Shown here: positions 1 to 8,613 of the stretch, piece after piece | Numbering within the stretch: position 1 is the stretch's first letter | Layout of the letters: every line of letters starts with the position of its first letter | Source: Phycisphaeraceae bacterium | GTDB taxonomy: Bacteria; Planctomycetota; Phycisphaerae; Phycisphaerales; Phycisphaeraceae | Assembly (NCBI GenBank): GCA_020849625.1 | Contig: JADLFV010000075.1 | Coordinates: forward strand, 1 to 60,194 | Length of the DNA: 60,194 nucleotides | Direction of reading: 5' to 3' | Translations under genes and position numbers: made by a program | Notes under the pieces: model-generated | Databases searched by the model: none | Seen by the model: the letters and a program-made list of their open reading frames with translations, nothing else | What the model was told of the DNA's origin: nothing

Positions 1-157
1 ACGGCCTTCCTATAAAAGGGCGAAGCGCAACGTTTGTGCGCGCCGGGGGCAGTTTTGAGGGGGCGAAAAAGAGCGTAAGTGCAGGCAGGATCAGCAATAG
101 AAATTTTTTCGCGCGACCTTCAAAAAAATGAAAATCGCTGACCATTCTGTGCGCGCC
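1..157 (+). repeat. 157-bp dispersed element, copy 1 (inverted partner at 59888-60045)
   Basis: Read 5'->3', this segment matches the reverse complement of 59888-60045 over essentially its whole length with very few gaps. Conserved blocks include ACGGCCTTCCTATAAAAGG, AGTTTTGAGG, AGAGCGTAAGTGCAGG, CAGCAATAGAAATT, a run of seven A and TCTGTGCGCGCC; the links between them vary. It has no terminal inverted repeats, no convincing reading frame and no transposase. Because the window begins exactly at its first base, the element may extend further left, and the sequence may have been cut here because it is a repeat. It could be a mobile non-coding element, a structured RNA or a decayed gene end; the sequence alone does not decide. 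Confidence 0.8.
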
Positions 158-196
158 ACTCGCAACATTGACACAAAATACAGGCGGAGCGCCGCG

Positions 197-242
197 AGGC
201 CGCGGCGGCTAAACCGTGTACCCCCGGCGGCCACGCCGGGGG
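197..242. repeat. REP-like hairpin with GGCTAAAC tag (copy 1)
   Basis: GGCTAAAC at 207-214 lies beside a perfect 9-bp hairpin, CCCCCGGCG (221-229) and CGCCGGGGG (234-242), with a 4-base loop. The same tag-plus-hairpin design recurs at 7157-7208 and 34477-34501, so this is a dispersed family and not a single terminator. No protein-coding signal is seen in 158-389. Confidence 0.55.
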
Positions 243-389
243 TTCTGTAGAGGTGCACGATTGAGTCCGTCCAGGGGTGGTCCCATCCAGGGGGCAGACC
301 TGGTCCCATCCATATCTGCCAATTGAGATTGACCGGGCGTTAATGTGACGTAAGCTGATAGGCAGATTCCACCCTGCATCATCATTGCT

Positions 390-710
390 ATGCGGTATCG
401 ACGTCATCTATTTTGCATTGCGTGTGTTTGTTCGCTTGTTTTGCTGTTCTTGGCGATCTTCTTTGCCCTTGCCAACATTCACGAACTGTATAACTCCCCA
501 GTCGTTCGACACGACTTCACTCTCGACCGGACTCGCTTTCCGCAAACTGACGCCTACAGACTAGATCGCAGCCTCGATGAAGTCGAGGTGGTTTTGCATG
601 ATCTCTCTGGTCGTCTTAGATACCAAGTTCGCTCAGACAACTGCCTGTTCGGAGCCTACATTTGTCTGGCAATCGCTGTTTTTGCCAAACCTAAAGCAAA
701 AGCTACATAA
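390..710 (+). CDS. small hypothetical membrane protein
   Basis: This reading frame encodes 106 residues from ATG. A basic N-terminus (MRYRRH) is followed by a strongly hydrophobic helix at about residues 7-28, then a charged soluble stretch with a run of acidic and basic residues, and a second hydrophobic patch near residues 84-98. No known domain is recognised. Base composition is more AT-rich than the neighbouring housekeeping genes, and no strong ribosome binding site precedes the start. It may be a real small inner-membrane protein, a decayed gene or a chance frame. The following 711-958 holds no gene that I can support; it ends in the rpmF ribosome binding site. Confidence 0.35.
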   Translation: MRYRRHLFCIACVCSLVLLFLAIFFALANIHELYNSPVVRHDFTLDRTRFPQTDAYRLDRSLDEVEVVLHDLSGRLRYQVRSDNCLFGAYICLAIAVFAKPKAKAT

Positions 711-958
711 TCAAACAATACAGTTGACCGGCGACGCGTGATGTTCAACGATCAGCCGCGAGCGGTGGTCGAGCGGCTGGTTGCAGCGGGATGGCCGGCT
801 GCGGTCCATCCCATGGCTGGGAAGGCGGCATTTGCCTGTGGAACCGGGGCTAACTCCCGCCGGGGCAGGGGTTTGACCTGATAACGATTCTCAGCTACCT
901 TGTTGGATTCGATCCCAGCCTGATCGGCGACCGGATTGCAGCAGGAAGGCGGCTTTTT

Positions 959-1141
959 ATGCTCCCCGTACAACGTAAAACTCACTCGCAGACCCGCATG
1001 GGCCGATCCCATGACGCGCTGACTCCGCCGCAATTGACGCGGTGCCCCAACTGTGGCTCACCCAAGCGGCCTCATGCCGCCTGCCGCGAGTGCGGGTATG
1101 TTCGGCCGGGCCTGAAGCTGAACCTCGACAAGGAAGAGTAA
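959..1141 (+). CDS. rpmF: 50S ribosomal protein L32
   Basis: A 60-residue protein with the L32 hallmark RSHDAL near residue 16, followed by a four-cysteine zinc ribbon (CPNCG and CRECGY, with the intervening PKRPHAA). L32 is a structural protein of the large ribosomal subunit. The start ATG is preceded by AGGAAGG (943-949) at suitable spacing. Length is normal for the family. It is followed at 1147 by plsX, and rpmF-plsX-fab is a widely conserved gene order linking translation and lipid synthesis. In many bacteria a YceD/DUF177 gene precedes rpmF; none is seen here. Confidence 0.95.
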   Translation: MLPVQRKTHSQTRMGRSHDALTPPQLTRCPNCGSPKRPHAACRECGYVRPGLKLNLDKEE

Positions 1142-1146
1142 ATCCC

Positions 1147-2169
1147 TTGCGCATTGCCGTGGACGTGATGGGGGGCGACCATGCCCCCGACGCCATCCTT
1201 GCAGGCAGCCTGGCGGCGATACCGTTGCTGGGTGCTGATGATCAATTGGTTTTAATTGGCGATCAGAAGCTGATCGAAGCCGGCATCGCGGCGGCCGGGG
1301 TGAGCGATGCGCGCCTGGTGATCGACCCGACCACGGAAGTGATCAGCATGGCCGAGTCGCCGGTCACCGCGCTGCGCAACAAGCCGAACAGTTCCATCGT
1401 GCGCATGGGCTATCTGGGCGGGCGCAAGAGCAAGCCGCAGGAGCATTGCGATATCGTCATCAGTGCGGGGAACACGGGCGCGTGCGTGGCTGCGTGTCAG
1501 ATGGCGATGCGAAGACTTCCGGGGGTGCATCGGCCGGGCGTGGCGGTGACCATCCCCACCACCAGCGGCACACTCGTGGTCTGCGATGTCGGGGCCAACC
1601 CCGAACCCAAACCCATCCACCTGCACCAGTACGGTCATATGGCTGCGGTGTACGCCAGGCGGGTGATCGGCGTGCAGAACCCGCGGGTGGCGCTGATGAG
1701 CATCGGCGGCGAAGAGGGCAAAGGTAATACCCTGGTCCGCGAAACGCACTACCTGATGAAGGGCGATACGACGCTCAACTACACCGGCTACGTCGAAGGC
1801 CGCGAGCTTTTTGCCGGCAAGGCCGACGTGGTGATCACCGAAGGGTTCACCGGCAACGTGGTGCTCAAGCTGGCTGAGGGCATGGCGGCCGGTCTGTTCA
1901 AGATGATCGCCAAGGAGATCATGGCCATCGACCCGCAGTTGGCGCTCAAGTTCGAGCCGGTGGTCAAGAGCATCTACAAGAAGCACGACTACCACGAGTA
2001 CGGCGGCGCCCCGCTGCTGGGCGCCAACGGCATCGGGATCATCGCCCACGGCTCGTCCGAAGCCCGCACCATCACCAACGCCATCCGCAACGCCATGGCC
2101 TACGCCGCCCAGGGGGTGAATGAGGGGATTGTCGAAGCGCTGGCGCGGTTCGAGATTGCTGATGTGTGA
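1147..2169 (+). CDS. plsX: phosphate acyltransferase PlsX
   Basis: PlsX makes acyl-phosphate from acyl-ACP for phosphatidic acid synthesis. The protein opens with RIAVDVMGGDHAPDAI, the family signature, and contains ISAGNTGACVA, the DVGANPEPKP block and VITEGFTGNVVLK. I choose the TTG at 1147, because the family starts within a few residues of the VDVMGGD motif and GGAAGAG lies just upstream inside the rpmF end; a frame opened at 1042 would overlap rpmF by 100 bases. The product is about 340 residues, typical for the family. Its last residues and stop codon are formed by a short word repeat (TGCTGATGTGTGATTGC) that continues downstream. A decamer CTTCCGGGGG lies at 1516-1525. Function is confident; the start is inferred. 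Confidence 0.93.
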   Translation: MRIAVDVMGGDHAPDAILAGSLAAIPLLGADDQLVLIGDQKLIEAGIAAAGVSDARLVIDPTTEVISMAESPVTALRNKPNSSIVRMGYLGGRKSKPQEHCDIVISAGNTGACVAACQMAMRRLPGVHRPGVAVTIPTTSGTLVVCDVGANPEPKPIHLHQYGHMAAVYARRVIGVQNPRVALMSIGGEEGKGNTLVRETHYLMKGDTTLNYTGYVEGRELFAGKADVVITEGFTGNVVLKLAEGMAAGLFKMIAKEIMAIDPQLALKFEPVVKSIYKKHDYHEYGGAPLLGANGIGIIAHGSSEARTITNAIRNAMAYAAQGVNEGIVEALARFEIADV

Positions 2170-2276
2170 TTGCTGATTGCTGATGTAAGGCGCAGTCAGT
2201 TGCAACTTCAACCACGATTTTCTATCAGGTAGCCGCGTGGAATCCATCCGCCATCCGCCATCCGCCATCCGCCATC
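2156..2276. repeat. two word-repeat tracts bridging plsX and fabH
   Basis: Tract one (2156-2187) repeats ATTGCTGATG-like words and contains the plsX stop codon. Tract two (2244-2276) repeats CCGCCAT four times and lies inside the fabH reading frame, giving a repeated HPPSAIR peptide. The two tracts are not complementary to each other, unlike the palindromic families elsewhere in the window. They look like single arms of word-repeat palindromes. Confidence 0.7.
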
Positions 2277-3283
2277 GTAGCTCGGGCGTCGCCATTGTGG
2301 GCACCGGCATCGGCATTCCGCCGCGCCGGGTGAGCAATGACGATCTGTCGAAGTTCGTGGACACCAACGACGAATGGATCGTGCAGCGCACCGGCATCCG
2401 CACCCGTTACCTGGCGGACAAGGACATCAAGACCAGCGACCTGGCCGCCGACGCCACGCGCCAGGCGCTGGCTGCCGCCGGGTTGAAGCCGACGGATCTG
2501 AACCTGTTGATCTGCGCCACCATGACGCCGGACGTCATCTGCCCGGCCACGGCCTGCAAGGTGGTCGAGAAGATCGGGGCGATTCCCTGTGGCGCCTTCG
2601 ACATCAACATCGCCTGCACCGGCTTTGTGGCGGGGTTGAACATGGCCTGCGGCCTGATCGCAACGGGGGCCTACAAGACCATAGCCGTGCTGGGAGCTGA
2701 CACGCTCAGCCGCATCGTCAACTGGAAGGATCGGCGGACGTGCGTGCTGTTCGGCGATGCGGCCAGTTGCGCCATTCTGCAAGCTTGTGATGACCCCAAC
2801 CGCGGCAGTCTGTATCAGCACATGGGTTCGGACGCTCACGAAGGCAAGGCCCTCTACGTGCCGCGCGACCAGAGCGACATTCCCGACATCATCGACACTT
2901 CCACCGCCGACAATCCGGGGTGGAACGGCCAGTTCAACACGCTGCAGATGGACGGCCGCACCGTTTACAAGTTCGCGGTGAAGGTGCTGGCCGAGTCGGT
3001 GGAAAAAGCCATGGCCGCCCGCAACCTGACGGCCGACGACATCAAGATGGTCATTCCCCATCAGTCGAACATCCGCATGTTGCAATCGTCGTGGAAGCGG
3101 CTGGGTTTTCCTGACGAGAAGATTCGGATCAACATCGATCGTTACGGCAACACCTCGGCCGCCTCGGCGGGAATCTGCCTGCACGAGTGCATCAGCGAAG
3201 GCCTGATCCAGCGGGGCGACTACGTGATCTTCGTAGCCCAGGGCGGCGGATTGAGCTGGGGTGCGAATCTGTGGAGACTGTAA
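2237..3283 (+). CDS. fabH: beta-ketoacyl-ACP synthase III (FabH)
   Basis: FabH condenses acetyl-CoA with malonyl-ACP to start fatty acid synthesis. The thiolase-fold triad is visible: Cys127 in NIACTGF, His275 in IPHQSN and Asn305 in YGNTSAAS. The N-terminal block FVDTNDEWIVQRTGIRTR is diagnostic. The only reasonable start is GTG at 2237, which adds about 23 residues encoded by CCGCCAT word repeats before the conserved VAIVGTG. Homologues normally begin within a few residues of that motif, so the extension is probably repeat-derived. The mature fold looks complete. It lies between plsX and fabD, separated from fabD by a palindromic repeat. Confidence 0.95.
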   Translation: MESIRHPPSAIRHRSSGVAIVGTGIGIPPRRVSNDDLSKFVDTNDEWIVQRTGIRTRYLADKDIKTSDLAADATRQALAAAGLKPTDLNLLICATMTPDVICPATACKVVEKIGAIPCGAFDINIACTGFVAGLNMACGLIATGAYKTIAVLGADTLSRIVNWKDRRTCVLFGDAASCAILQACDDPNRGSLYQHMGSDAHEGKALYVPRDQSDIPDIIDTSTADNPGWNGQFNTLQMDGRTVYKFAVKVLAESVEKAMAARNLTADDIKMVIPHQSNIRMLQSSWKRLGFPDEKIRINIDRYGNTSAASAGICLHECISEGLIQRGDYVIFVAQGGGLSWGANLWRL

Positions 3284-3287
3284 GGCA

Positions 3288-3456
3288 ACCAACCGCAGAG
3301 ACGCAGAGAACGCAGAGGAAGACAATAAGAATGAGTTGAAGAAGGAAACCAGGAAACCAGGAGAATTAAAGACGCGCCTTTGTGTTTTCCTGCAATCCTG
3401 CATTCCTTCTTACGTTTATGCCTTCCTCCGCGTCCTCGGCGTCTCTGCGGTTCAAC
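3288..3456. repeat. CGCAGAG-word palindrome, copy 1
   Basis: The left arm begins AACCGCAGAGACGCAGAG and continues with CGCAGAGGAAG; the right arm ends GCGTCTCTGCGGTTCAA, complementary to it. The loop is about 120 bases. It fills the fabH-fabD gap and would fold into a long imperfect hairpin in RNA. Sister copies lie at 16971-17066 and 20772-20952, with a related CGCCAAG version at 34974-35122. It could act as a terminator or processing site, or be a non-autonomous mobile repeat. Confidence 0.85.
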
Positions 3457-3469
3457 TTCCTGAAGAATC

Positions 3470-4390
3470 ATGACTGACAGCAATCTCACCATCCTGTGTC
3501 CCGGTCAAGGCGCGCAACACGTCGGCATGGGCAAGGCCTGGGCCGACAGGTTTGCGGTTGCGCGTGAAACATTCGAGCAGGCGAACGAACTGCTCGGGTT
3601 CGATCTGGCTGCGCTTTGTTTTGAAGGGCCGGACGACAGGCTCAATCGGACCGATTTCGCGCAGGCGGCAATCTATACCACGTCGATCGCATGCTGCCGG
3701 GCGCTGCAATTACTTCCGGGGGCCACGGCAGGTCTTTCGCTGGGCGAGTTCACGGCGCTGCACCTGGCGGGTGCGTTCAGCTTCGAGGACGGCCTGAAGC
3801 TGGTGCGCCTGCGCGGGCAGGCCATGCAGGAGGCGGCAGAACAGGCTGGGCCGTCCACCATGCTCGCTCTGACCGGCGACGCCAGTGAAGAAAAGATCAA
3901 CGAACTGTGCCAGCGTACGCTGGCTGACCTTCCGCAAGAATTCCTGGTTCCAGCCAACTTCAACTCACCGATGCAGGTGGTGGTCAGCGGCAGCGTCAAG
4001 GCCTGCGAGCTGGCGGCGAAGTTGGCGGATGAGGCCGGGCTCAAGCCGACGCCGCTGAGCGTGGCGGGGGCGTTTCATTCAAGGATCATGCAGCCGGCGG
4101 CCGACAAACTGGCCGCGACCCTGGACGGTGTGAACTGGTCCGTGCCCCGCTGCACGGTGCTGTCGAACGTTACGGGCCTGCCGCACGAGATGAACGTCAG
4201 TTCGATCAAGCAGCGGCTGGTCGAGCAGTTGACCTCGCCGGTGCGTTGGAGCCAGTCGATGCAGTGGGCAGCGGCCAACCTGCCCGGGCGCTACGTGGAG
4301 CCGGCCCCCGGCAAGGTGCTGACGGGGCTGATGCGAAGGATCAATCGTTCGGTGAAGGTGGAAAATCATGCGGAACCCGGAGAGAAATGA
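3470..4390 (+). CDS. fabD: malonyl-CoA:ACP S-malonyltransferase
   Basis: FabD moves malonyl from CoA to ACP. The opening LCPGQGAQHVGMGKAW, the nucleophile elbow GLSLGE (Ser90) and the catalytic His203 in AGAFHSR are present, as is the ferredoxin-like insert. Length (306 residues) is normal. GLSLGE replaces the more common GHSLGE, which I believe also occurs in other planctomycetes. The stop codon forms the first letters of the downstream TGACTAATG word repeat. A decamer CTTCCGGGGG sits at 3713-3722, just before the active-site serine. Confidence 0.95.
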   Translation: MTDSNLTILCPGQGAQHVGMGKAWADRFAVARETFEQANELLGFDLAALCFEGPDDRLNRTDFAQAAIYTTSIACCRALQLLPGATAGLSLGEFTALHLAGAFSFEDGLKLVRLRGQAMQEAAEQAGPSTMLALTGDASEEKINELCQRTLADLPQEFLVPANFNSPMQVVVSGSVKACELAAKLADEAGLKPTPLSVAGAFHSRIMQPAADKLAATLDGVNWSVPRCTVLSNVTGLPHEMNVSSIKQRLVEQLTSPVRWSQSMQWAAANLPGRYVEPAPGKVLTGLMRRINRSVKVENHAEPGEK

Positions 4391-4480
4391 CTAATGTCTA
4401 ATGACTAATGTCTAAAGTCCGAAACACCCGAAATGTTCACCGTTTGGTATTAGACATTAGACATTAGACATTAGTCATTT
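4386..4480. repeat. ATGACTAATGTCTA-word palindrome
   Basis: The left arm (about 4386-4415) alternates ATGACTAATG and TCTAATG words. The right arm (about 4449-4480) is its complement, built from TAGACATTAGACATT. The loop is about 33 bases. The left arm starts on the fabD stop codon. It is much more AT-rich than the neighbouring genes and separates fabD from fabG. Confidence 0.85.
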
Positions 4481-4545
4481 CCGCCTCGCGCTTGCACGCC
4501 GGGCCGGATTAACATAGAAAATCGCCCTCAACCGAAGGGATTGGC

Positions 4546-5286
4546 ATGAACGACCATGAAAAGGTAGCGATCGTCACCGGCGGAGCGCGGGGGATCGGCC
4601 GCGAGATCGTCATTCGGCTGCTGGAGATGGGCATGACCGTGGTGGCGGTCGATCTCCAGGCCGATCTGCTGGCCAGGCTGCCGCAGGACCTGGGCGCGCC
4701 CGAGGGCAAGCTCGACTGCCGCAAGCTGGACGTAACCGACAGCGAAGCGTTTACCGCGCTGGTGGGCGATGTGGTCGAGAAGTACGGCCACCTCGACGTG
4801 CTGGTCAACAATGCCGGCATCACCCGTGACGGGCTGCTGATGCGCATGACCGACGAGAACTGGGAACTGGTGCTCAAGGTGAATCTGACCAGCGCCTTCA
4901 TCGGCACGCGGGCGGCGGCCAAGTTCATGGTTCAGCAGCGCGGCGGGTCGATCATCAACATGTCCAGCTACTCCGGGCTCGAGGGCAACCGGGGCCAGGC
5001 CAATTACTCGACCTCCAAGGCCGGCCTGTTGGGCCTGACCAAGACCACCGCCAAGGAACTGGCTTCCAAGAGCGTTCGCTGCAATGCGGTGGCTCCCGGG
5101 TTCATCCAGACCGAGATGACCGAGGTGCTGCCGCAGCAGGCCAAGGACATGGCCATGGCCCAGATTCCGCTGCAGCGTTTCGGCAAACCGCGCGACATCG
5201 CCAATGCCGTGGCCTTTCTGGCGTCGGAGGACTCGTCGTACATCACCGGCCAGGTGCTCAGCGTGGACGGAGGCATGCACACATAA
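4546..5286 (+). CDS. fabG: 3-oxoacyl-ACP reductase (FabG)
   Basis: FabG is the NADPH-dependent reductase of the elongation cycle, a short-chain dehydrogenase. The cofactor motif GGARGIGRE, the NNAGITRD block, and Tyr154 and Lys158 in the YSTSK active site are visible, with the preceding serines in NMSSYSG. The C-terminus SVDGGMHT is typical. Length (246 residues) is normal. Short-chain dehydrogenases have many roles, but the position between fabD and acpP makes the fatty-acid role very likely. Confidence 0.95.
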   Translation: MNDHEKVAIVTGGARGIGREIVIRLLEMGMTVVAVDLQADLLARLPQDLGAPEGKLDCRKLDVTDSEAFTALVGDVVEKYGHLDVLVNNAGITRDGLLMRMTDENWELVLKVNLTSAFIGTRAAAKFMVQQRGGSIINMSSYSGLEGNRGQANYSTSKAGLLGLTKTTAKELASKSVRCNAVAPGFIQTEMTEVLPQQAKDMAMAQIPLQRFGKPRDIANAVAFLASEDSSYITGQVLSVDGGMHT

Positions 5287-5287
5287 T

Positions 5288-5408
5288 CAAACCCCTCTCC
5301 CCCTGGGAGAGGGCAGGGTGAGGGCGGACAATCACAGGCGTGTTTCGATCAGGACATCAGCGATAATTCGGCCCTCACCCCCAACCCTCTCCCACGGGGA
5401 GAGGGGTT
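5288..5408. repeat. CCCTCTCCC-word palindrome, copy 1 (intergenic)
   Basis: The left arm reads CCCCTCTCCCCCTGGGAGAG and onward to GTGAGGGCGG; the right arm begins GGCCCTCACCCCCAACCCTC and ends in GGGGAGAGGGG. Both arms also contain their own small hairpin. It lies directly after the fabG stop. The second copy (18888-19013) is inside the apbE coding frame. Confidence 0.85.
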
Positions 5409-5469
5409 AAGAAACAGATACGAATCCCACCACACGGATCGCGACAGTAAAATGACCCCAAGCCGCCAC

Positions 5470-5498
5470 TTGTGACGGCCGAAACGACACGATATAGT
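5470..5498 (+). promoter_or_regulatory. predicted sigma-70 type promoter of acpP
   Basis: TTGTGA (5470-5475) and TATAGT (5493-5498) are separated by 17 bases. They lie about 84 bases upstream of the acpP ATG, after the palindrome that may end the upstream transcript. AcpP is needed in large amounts, so its own promoter is plausible. This is a prediction from sequence only. Confidence 0.45.
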
Positions 5499-5581
5499 CC
5501 AGTCCGCATTGGCGGATTGGCCGTGAAGAACCAAACCCTAACCCACCGCCCCCCGTAGGCTGGTGCTACAGGAGAAGCCCG

Positions 5582-5830
5582 ATGGACGAAAAGGAAATCG
5601 AAGAAAAGGTTATTTCGATCGTCGCCGAGCAGATGGGCGTGGACAAGGGCGAGATCAATCGCGATACCTCGTTTGTCAACGACCTGAATGCCGACAGCCT
5701 CGACACCGTCGAGCTGGTGATGGAGTTTGAGGACGAGTTCGAGACTTCCATTCCCGATGAGGAAGCCGAGAAGATCGACACCGTCGGCAAAGCCATCGAC
5801 TACATCAAGGCTCACGTCAACAACGCGTAA
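5582..5830 (+). CDS. acpP: acyl carrier protein
   Basis: An acidic 82-residue protein with the carrier signature [15 protein letters not shown]; Ser39 is the phosphopantetheine attachment site. ACP carries the growing acyl chain through the Fab enzymes encoded on both sides. The ATG is preceded by ACAGGAGAAG. The four-helix pattern and length are normal, and the gene is intact. Confidence 0.97.
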   Translation: MDEKEIEEKVISIVAEQMGVDKGEINRDTSFVNDLNADSLDTVELVMEFEDEFETSIPDEEAEKIDTVGKAIDYIKAHVNNA

Positions 5831-5903
5831 GCCCCAGGCAGTCGCTTTCACCTGTCCGCGTCGTCGGCCTGACCGCTGCGGCGCGGAACGTTGATTGTAT
5901 CCC

Positions 5904-7148
5904 ATGAGTCAACCGCGTCGCGTTGTCATCACCGGGCTGGGCTGGGTCACCAGTCTCGGTCACGAGGTCGAATCCGTCTGGGCCGACCTGCTGGCAGGCC
6001 GCTCCGGCGTCAGGACCATTTCGCGCTTCGACACCACCCAGTACAGCACCAAGATCGGCGGCGAAATCCCCGACTGGAACCACCCCAACCTCAACGGCCG
6101 CGACGCCAAGCGACTCGACCGCTTCGGCCAGTTCGCTCTCAATGCCGCCATCGATGCCGTCAACGACAGCGGCCTCGACTTCGCCAAAGAGAATCCCTGG
6201 CGCTGCGGATCGATCATCGGCTCAGGCATCGGCGGCATCGAGGAGTTCGAGCAGGGCTACCGCAAACTGCTGGAAAAAGGCCCCGATCGCGTCAGCCCCT
6301 TCATGGTGCCCAAGCTGATGTGCAACGCCGCCCCCGGCAACGTGTCGATCCATTACGGGATTCACGGCCCCAACTCCGCGCCCACCAGCGCCTGCGCCTC
6401 GGCTGCCCACGCCATCGGCGAAGCGCTCGACACCATCCACCACAACGCCACCGACATCATGATCGCCGGCGGCAGCGAAGCGGCTCTCACCCCGCTGGGA
6501 CTGGCCTGTTTCGTCGCCCTCAAGGCGTTGTCCAAACGCAACGACGATCCGCTTCATGCCTCGCGACCCTTCGATAAGGATCGCGACGGCTTCATCCTCT
6601 CCGAGGGGGCCGGCATCGTGGTCCTGGAAGAGTTGGAGCACGCCAAAGCTCGTGGAGCGAAAATCTACTGCGAGCTACTGGGCTGGGGACAGTCGGCTGA
6701 CGGCTCGCACATCACCGCGCCAGATGAACAGGGCCGCGGCGCTGCCAAGGCGATGGAATGGGCCCTGGCGGATGCGGGCAAAAACCTTGACCAGGTCGAT
6801 TACATCAACGCTCACGGCACCAGCACCGGCCTGGGCGACTTGGCCGAGACGCGGGCTGTCAAGTTGCTGTTCGGCCACCGTGCCAAACAGTTACCCGTCT
6901 CCAGCACCAAGTCGATGACCGGCCACCTGCTGGGCGCCTCCGGCGGCGTGGAGGCGGTCATCGTGGCCAAGACCATCCAGACCGGCAACATCTGCCCCAC
7001 CGTCAACCTCGACAATCCCGACGAGGAATGCGACCTGGACTACGTCCCCCACACCGCCCGCGACACCGGCGGCAAGGTCAAGGTGGCCATGAGCAACAGC
7101 TTCGGCTTCGGCGGCCACAACGTCTCGCTGGTATTCGGCAAGCTATGA
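5904..7148 (+). CDS. fabF: beta-ketoacyl-ACP synthase II (FabF)
   Basis: FabF carries out the elongation condensations. It starts SQPRRVVITGLGWVTSLG and carries active-site Cys164 in SACASAAHA, then NAHGTSTGLGD and STKSMTGHLLGASGG for the two catalytic histidines, and the C-terminal NSFGFGGHN. Length (414 residues) is normal. I prefer the ATG at 5904 over a TTG three codons upstream. A REP-like structure follows the stop codon directly. Confidence 0.96.
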   Translation: MSQPRRVVITGLGWVTSLGHEVESVWADLLAGRSGVRTISRFDTTQYSTKIGGEIPDWNHPNLNGRDAKRLDRFGQFALNAAIDAVNDSGLDFAKENPWRCGSIIGSGIGGIEEFEQGYRKLLEKGPDRVSPFMVPKLMCNAAPGNVSIHYGIHGPNSAPTSACASAAHAIGEALDTIHHNATDIMIAGGSEAALTPLGLACFVALKALSKRNDDPLHASRPFDKDRDGFILSEGAGIVVLEELEHAKARGAKIYCELLGWGQSADGSHITAPDEQGRGAAKAMEWALADAGKNLDQVDYINAHGTSTGLGDLAETRAVKLLFGHRAKQLPVSSTKSMTGHLLGASGGVEAVIVAKTIQTGNICPTVNLDNPDEECDLDYVPHTARDTGGKVKVAMSNSFGFGGHNVSLVFGKL

Positions 7149-7156
7149 AAGCCACC

Positions 7157-7208
7157 GTTTAGCGTGCGAGCTCGCTTGCACAACGCCGAGCAAGCTCGGC
7201 GGCTAAAC
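7157..7208. repeat. REP-like branched hairpin after fabF (copy 2)
   Basis: GTTTAGC (7157-7163) pairs with GCTAAAC (7202-7208) as an outer stem. Inside it is a perfect hairpin, GCCGAGC (7185-7191) with GCTCGGC (7194-7200), preceded by a partly self-complementary stretch GTGCGAGCTCGCTTGCAC. The result resembles a small three-way junction. It lies 8 bases after the fabF stop and may terminate or stabilise the fab transcript. Related hairpins are at 197-242 and 34477-34501. Confidence 0.6.
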
Positions 7209-7347
7209 AAGCCCGAAACCACGCGGCAGGTTGCTAAAAAACATTAAACCCGCTAGAAATTGGGGCTGCACCAGCCAGCCGCCCTCGCGGCTCCAACCTA
7301 AACTTTTACGTGTTCGCCGCAACTATAAACTTAGGATTCACAAGCAC

Positions 7348-8556
7348 ATGTCCAGAACTTTCAACGGTAGCGGCCGATACCTGTTCACCAGCGAATCGGT
7401 CTCCATGGGCCACCCCGACAAGGTCTCCGATCAGATTTCCGATGCCGTGCTCGACAGTCTGCTGAAGGCTGATCCTTTCGCACGCTGCGCCTGCGAGACG
7501 CTCTGCACCACCGGCCTGGTGGTCGTGGCCGGCGAAGTGACCGTCCATAACGGCAAGGGCGTCGCGGCCCTCGACAACATTGAAAACACCGTCCGCCAAA
7601 CGCTGCGCCAGATCGGCTACACCGACCCCGCCATGAAGTTCGACGCTGACAGTTGCGCCGTGATCCGCACCATCCATGGCCAGAGCGCCGACATCGCCAT
7701 GGGCGTCGATCGTGAAGGGGCGGGCGACCAGGGCATGATGTTCGGCTTCGCCTGCCGCGAGACGCCGGCCCTGATGCCGCTGCCGATCTACCTGGCTCAT
7801 CGCCTGGTCGAGCGCCACGCCAGGGTGCGCGAGCAGAACCTCATCAAGGGCCTGCGCCCCGACGCCAAGAGCCAGGTCACCGTCGAGTATGAAAACGGCA
7901 AGCCCATCGGCATTCACACCGTCGTGCTCAGCACGCAACACGCTCCGATGTGGAACGGCCCCCGGAAGCAGGCCGAACTGAAGAAGCAGGTGATCAAGCA
8001 CATCATCGAGCCGGTGATGCCCAGGAAACTGTACAACGCCCGCAAGGTGAAGATTCACGTCAACCCGACGGGCCAGTTCGAGATCGGCGGGCCGCACGGC
8101 GACACGGGGCTGACCGGGCGCAAGATCATCGTCGATACCTACGGCGGCCGCGGCTGCCACGGCGGCGGCGCTTTCAGCGGCAAGGATCCGACCAAGGTGG
8201 ATCGCTCGGCCTGCTACATGGCCCGTTACATCGCCAAGAACCTCGTCAAGGCCGGCCTGGCGGAGGTCTGCGAAGTGCAGCTTTCCTACGCCATCGGCGT
8301 CGCCGAGCCGATCTCCGTCCACCTGGACACCTTCGGCACCGGCAAGCTGCCCGAGAAGAAGATCAGCAAGCTGGTGCGGGACCATTTCCCGCTGACCCCG
8401 CGTGGGATTATCGAGCACTTGAAGCTGCGGCGTCCGATTTACCTGGCCACCGCCCGCGACGGCCACTTCGGCCGCAAGCCCGGTGCCGGCGGCACGTTCA
8501 CCTGGGAAAAGACTGATAAAGCCGCCGCCCTGGCCAAGGCGGCGAAATCGTCCTGA
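7348..8556 (+). CDS. metK: S-adenosylmethionine synthetase
   Basis: MetK makes SAM from methionine and ATP. Signatures seen are [20 protein letters not shown] near the N-terminus, [13 protein letters not shown] and [17 protein letters not shown], plus [20 protein letters not shown]. The ATG at 7348 gives 402 residues, normal for the family; a longer frame from 7231 would add non-conserved sequence. The 7209-7347 leader was searched by eye for a SAM riboswitch, but no class could be recognised. A decamer (minus orientation) lies at 7959-7968. Confidence 0.95.
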   Translation: MSRTFNGSGRYLFTSESVSMGHPDKVSDQISDAVLDSLLKADPFARCACETLCTTGLVVVAGEVTVHNGKGVAALDNIENTVRQTLRQIGYTDPAMKFDADSCAVIRTIHGQSADIAMGVDREGAGDQGMMFGFACRETPALMPLPIYLAHRLVERHARVREQNLIKGLRPDAKSQVTVEYENGKPIGIHTVVLSTQHAPMWNGPRKQAELKKQVIKHIIEPVMPRKLYNARKVKIHVNPTGQFEIGGPHGDTGLTGRKIIVDTYGGRGCHGGGAFSGKDPTKVDRSACYMARYIAKNLVKAGLAEVCEVQLSYAIGVAEPISVHLDTFGTGKLPEKKISKLVRDHFPLTPRGIIEHLKLRRPIYLATARDGHFGRKPGAGGTFTWEKTDKAAALAKAAKSS

Positions 8557-8577
8557 TTCGGCCGATAACCCCCATAA

Positions 8578-8613
8578 CCCGATACCCGAATCCCGACACC
8601 CGACACCCGATTC
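8578..8613. repeat. single arm of the CCCGATA word repeat
   Basis: CCCGATACCCGAATCCCGAC and further CACCCG words directly precede the ptsI ATG. The complementary arm is missing here, while 10461-10543 carries both arms of the same family. The repeat therefore occupies the place where the ptsI ribosome binding site should be, and no purine-rich site is visible. Confidence 0.7.

Noticed and set aside
741..881. Short frame upstream of rpmF as a YceD/DUF177 gene
   Set aside because: The 46-residue frame has none of the conserved features of that family and no ribosome binding site.
7209..7347. Possible SAM riboswitch ahead of metK
   Set aside because: The leader has paired GC stretches, but I could not fit the core of any SAM riboswitch class I know; a covariance search would be decisive.
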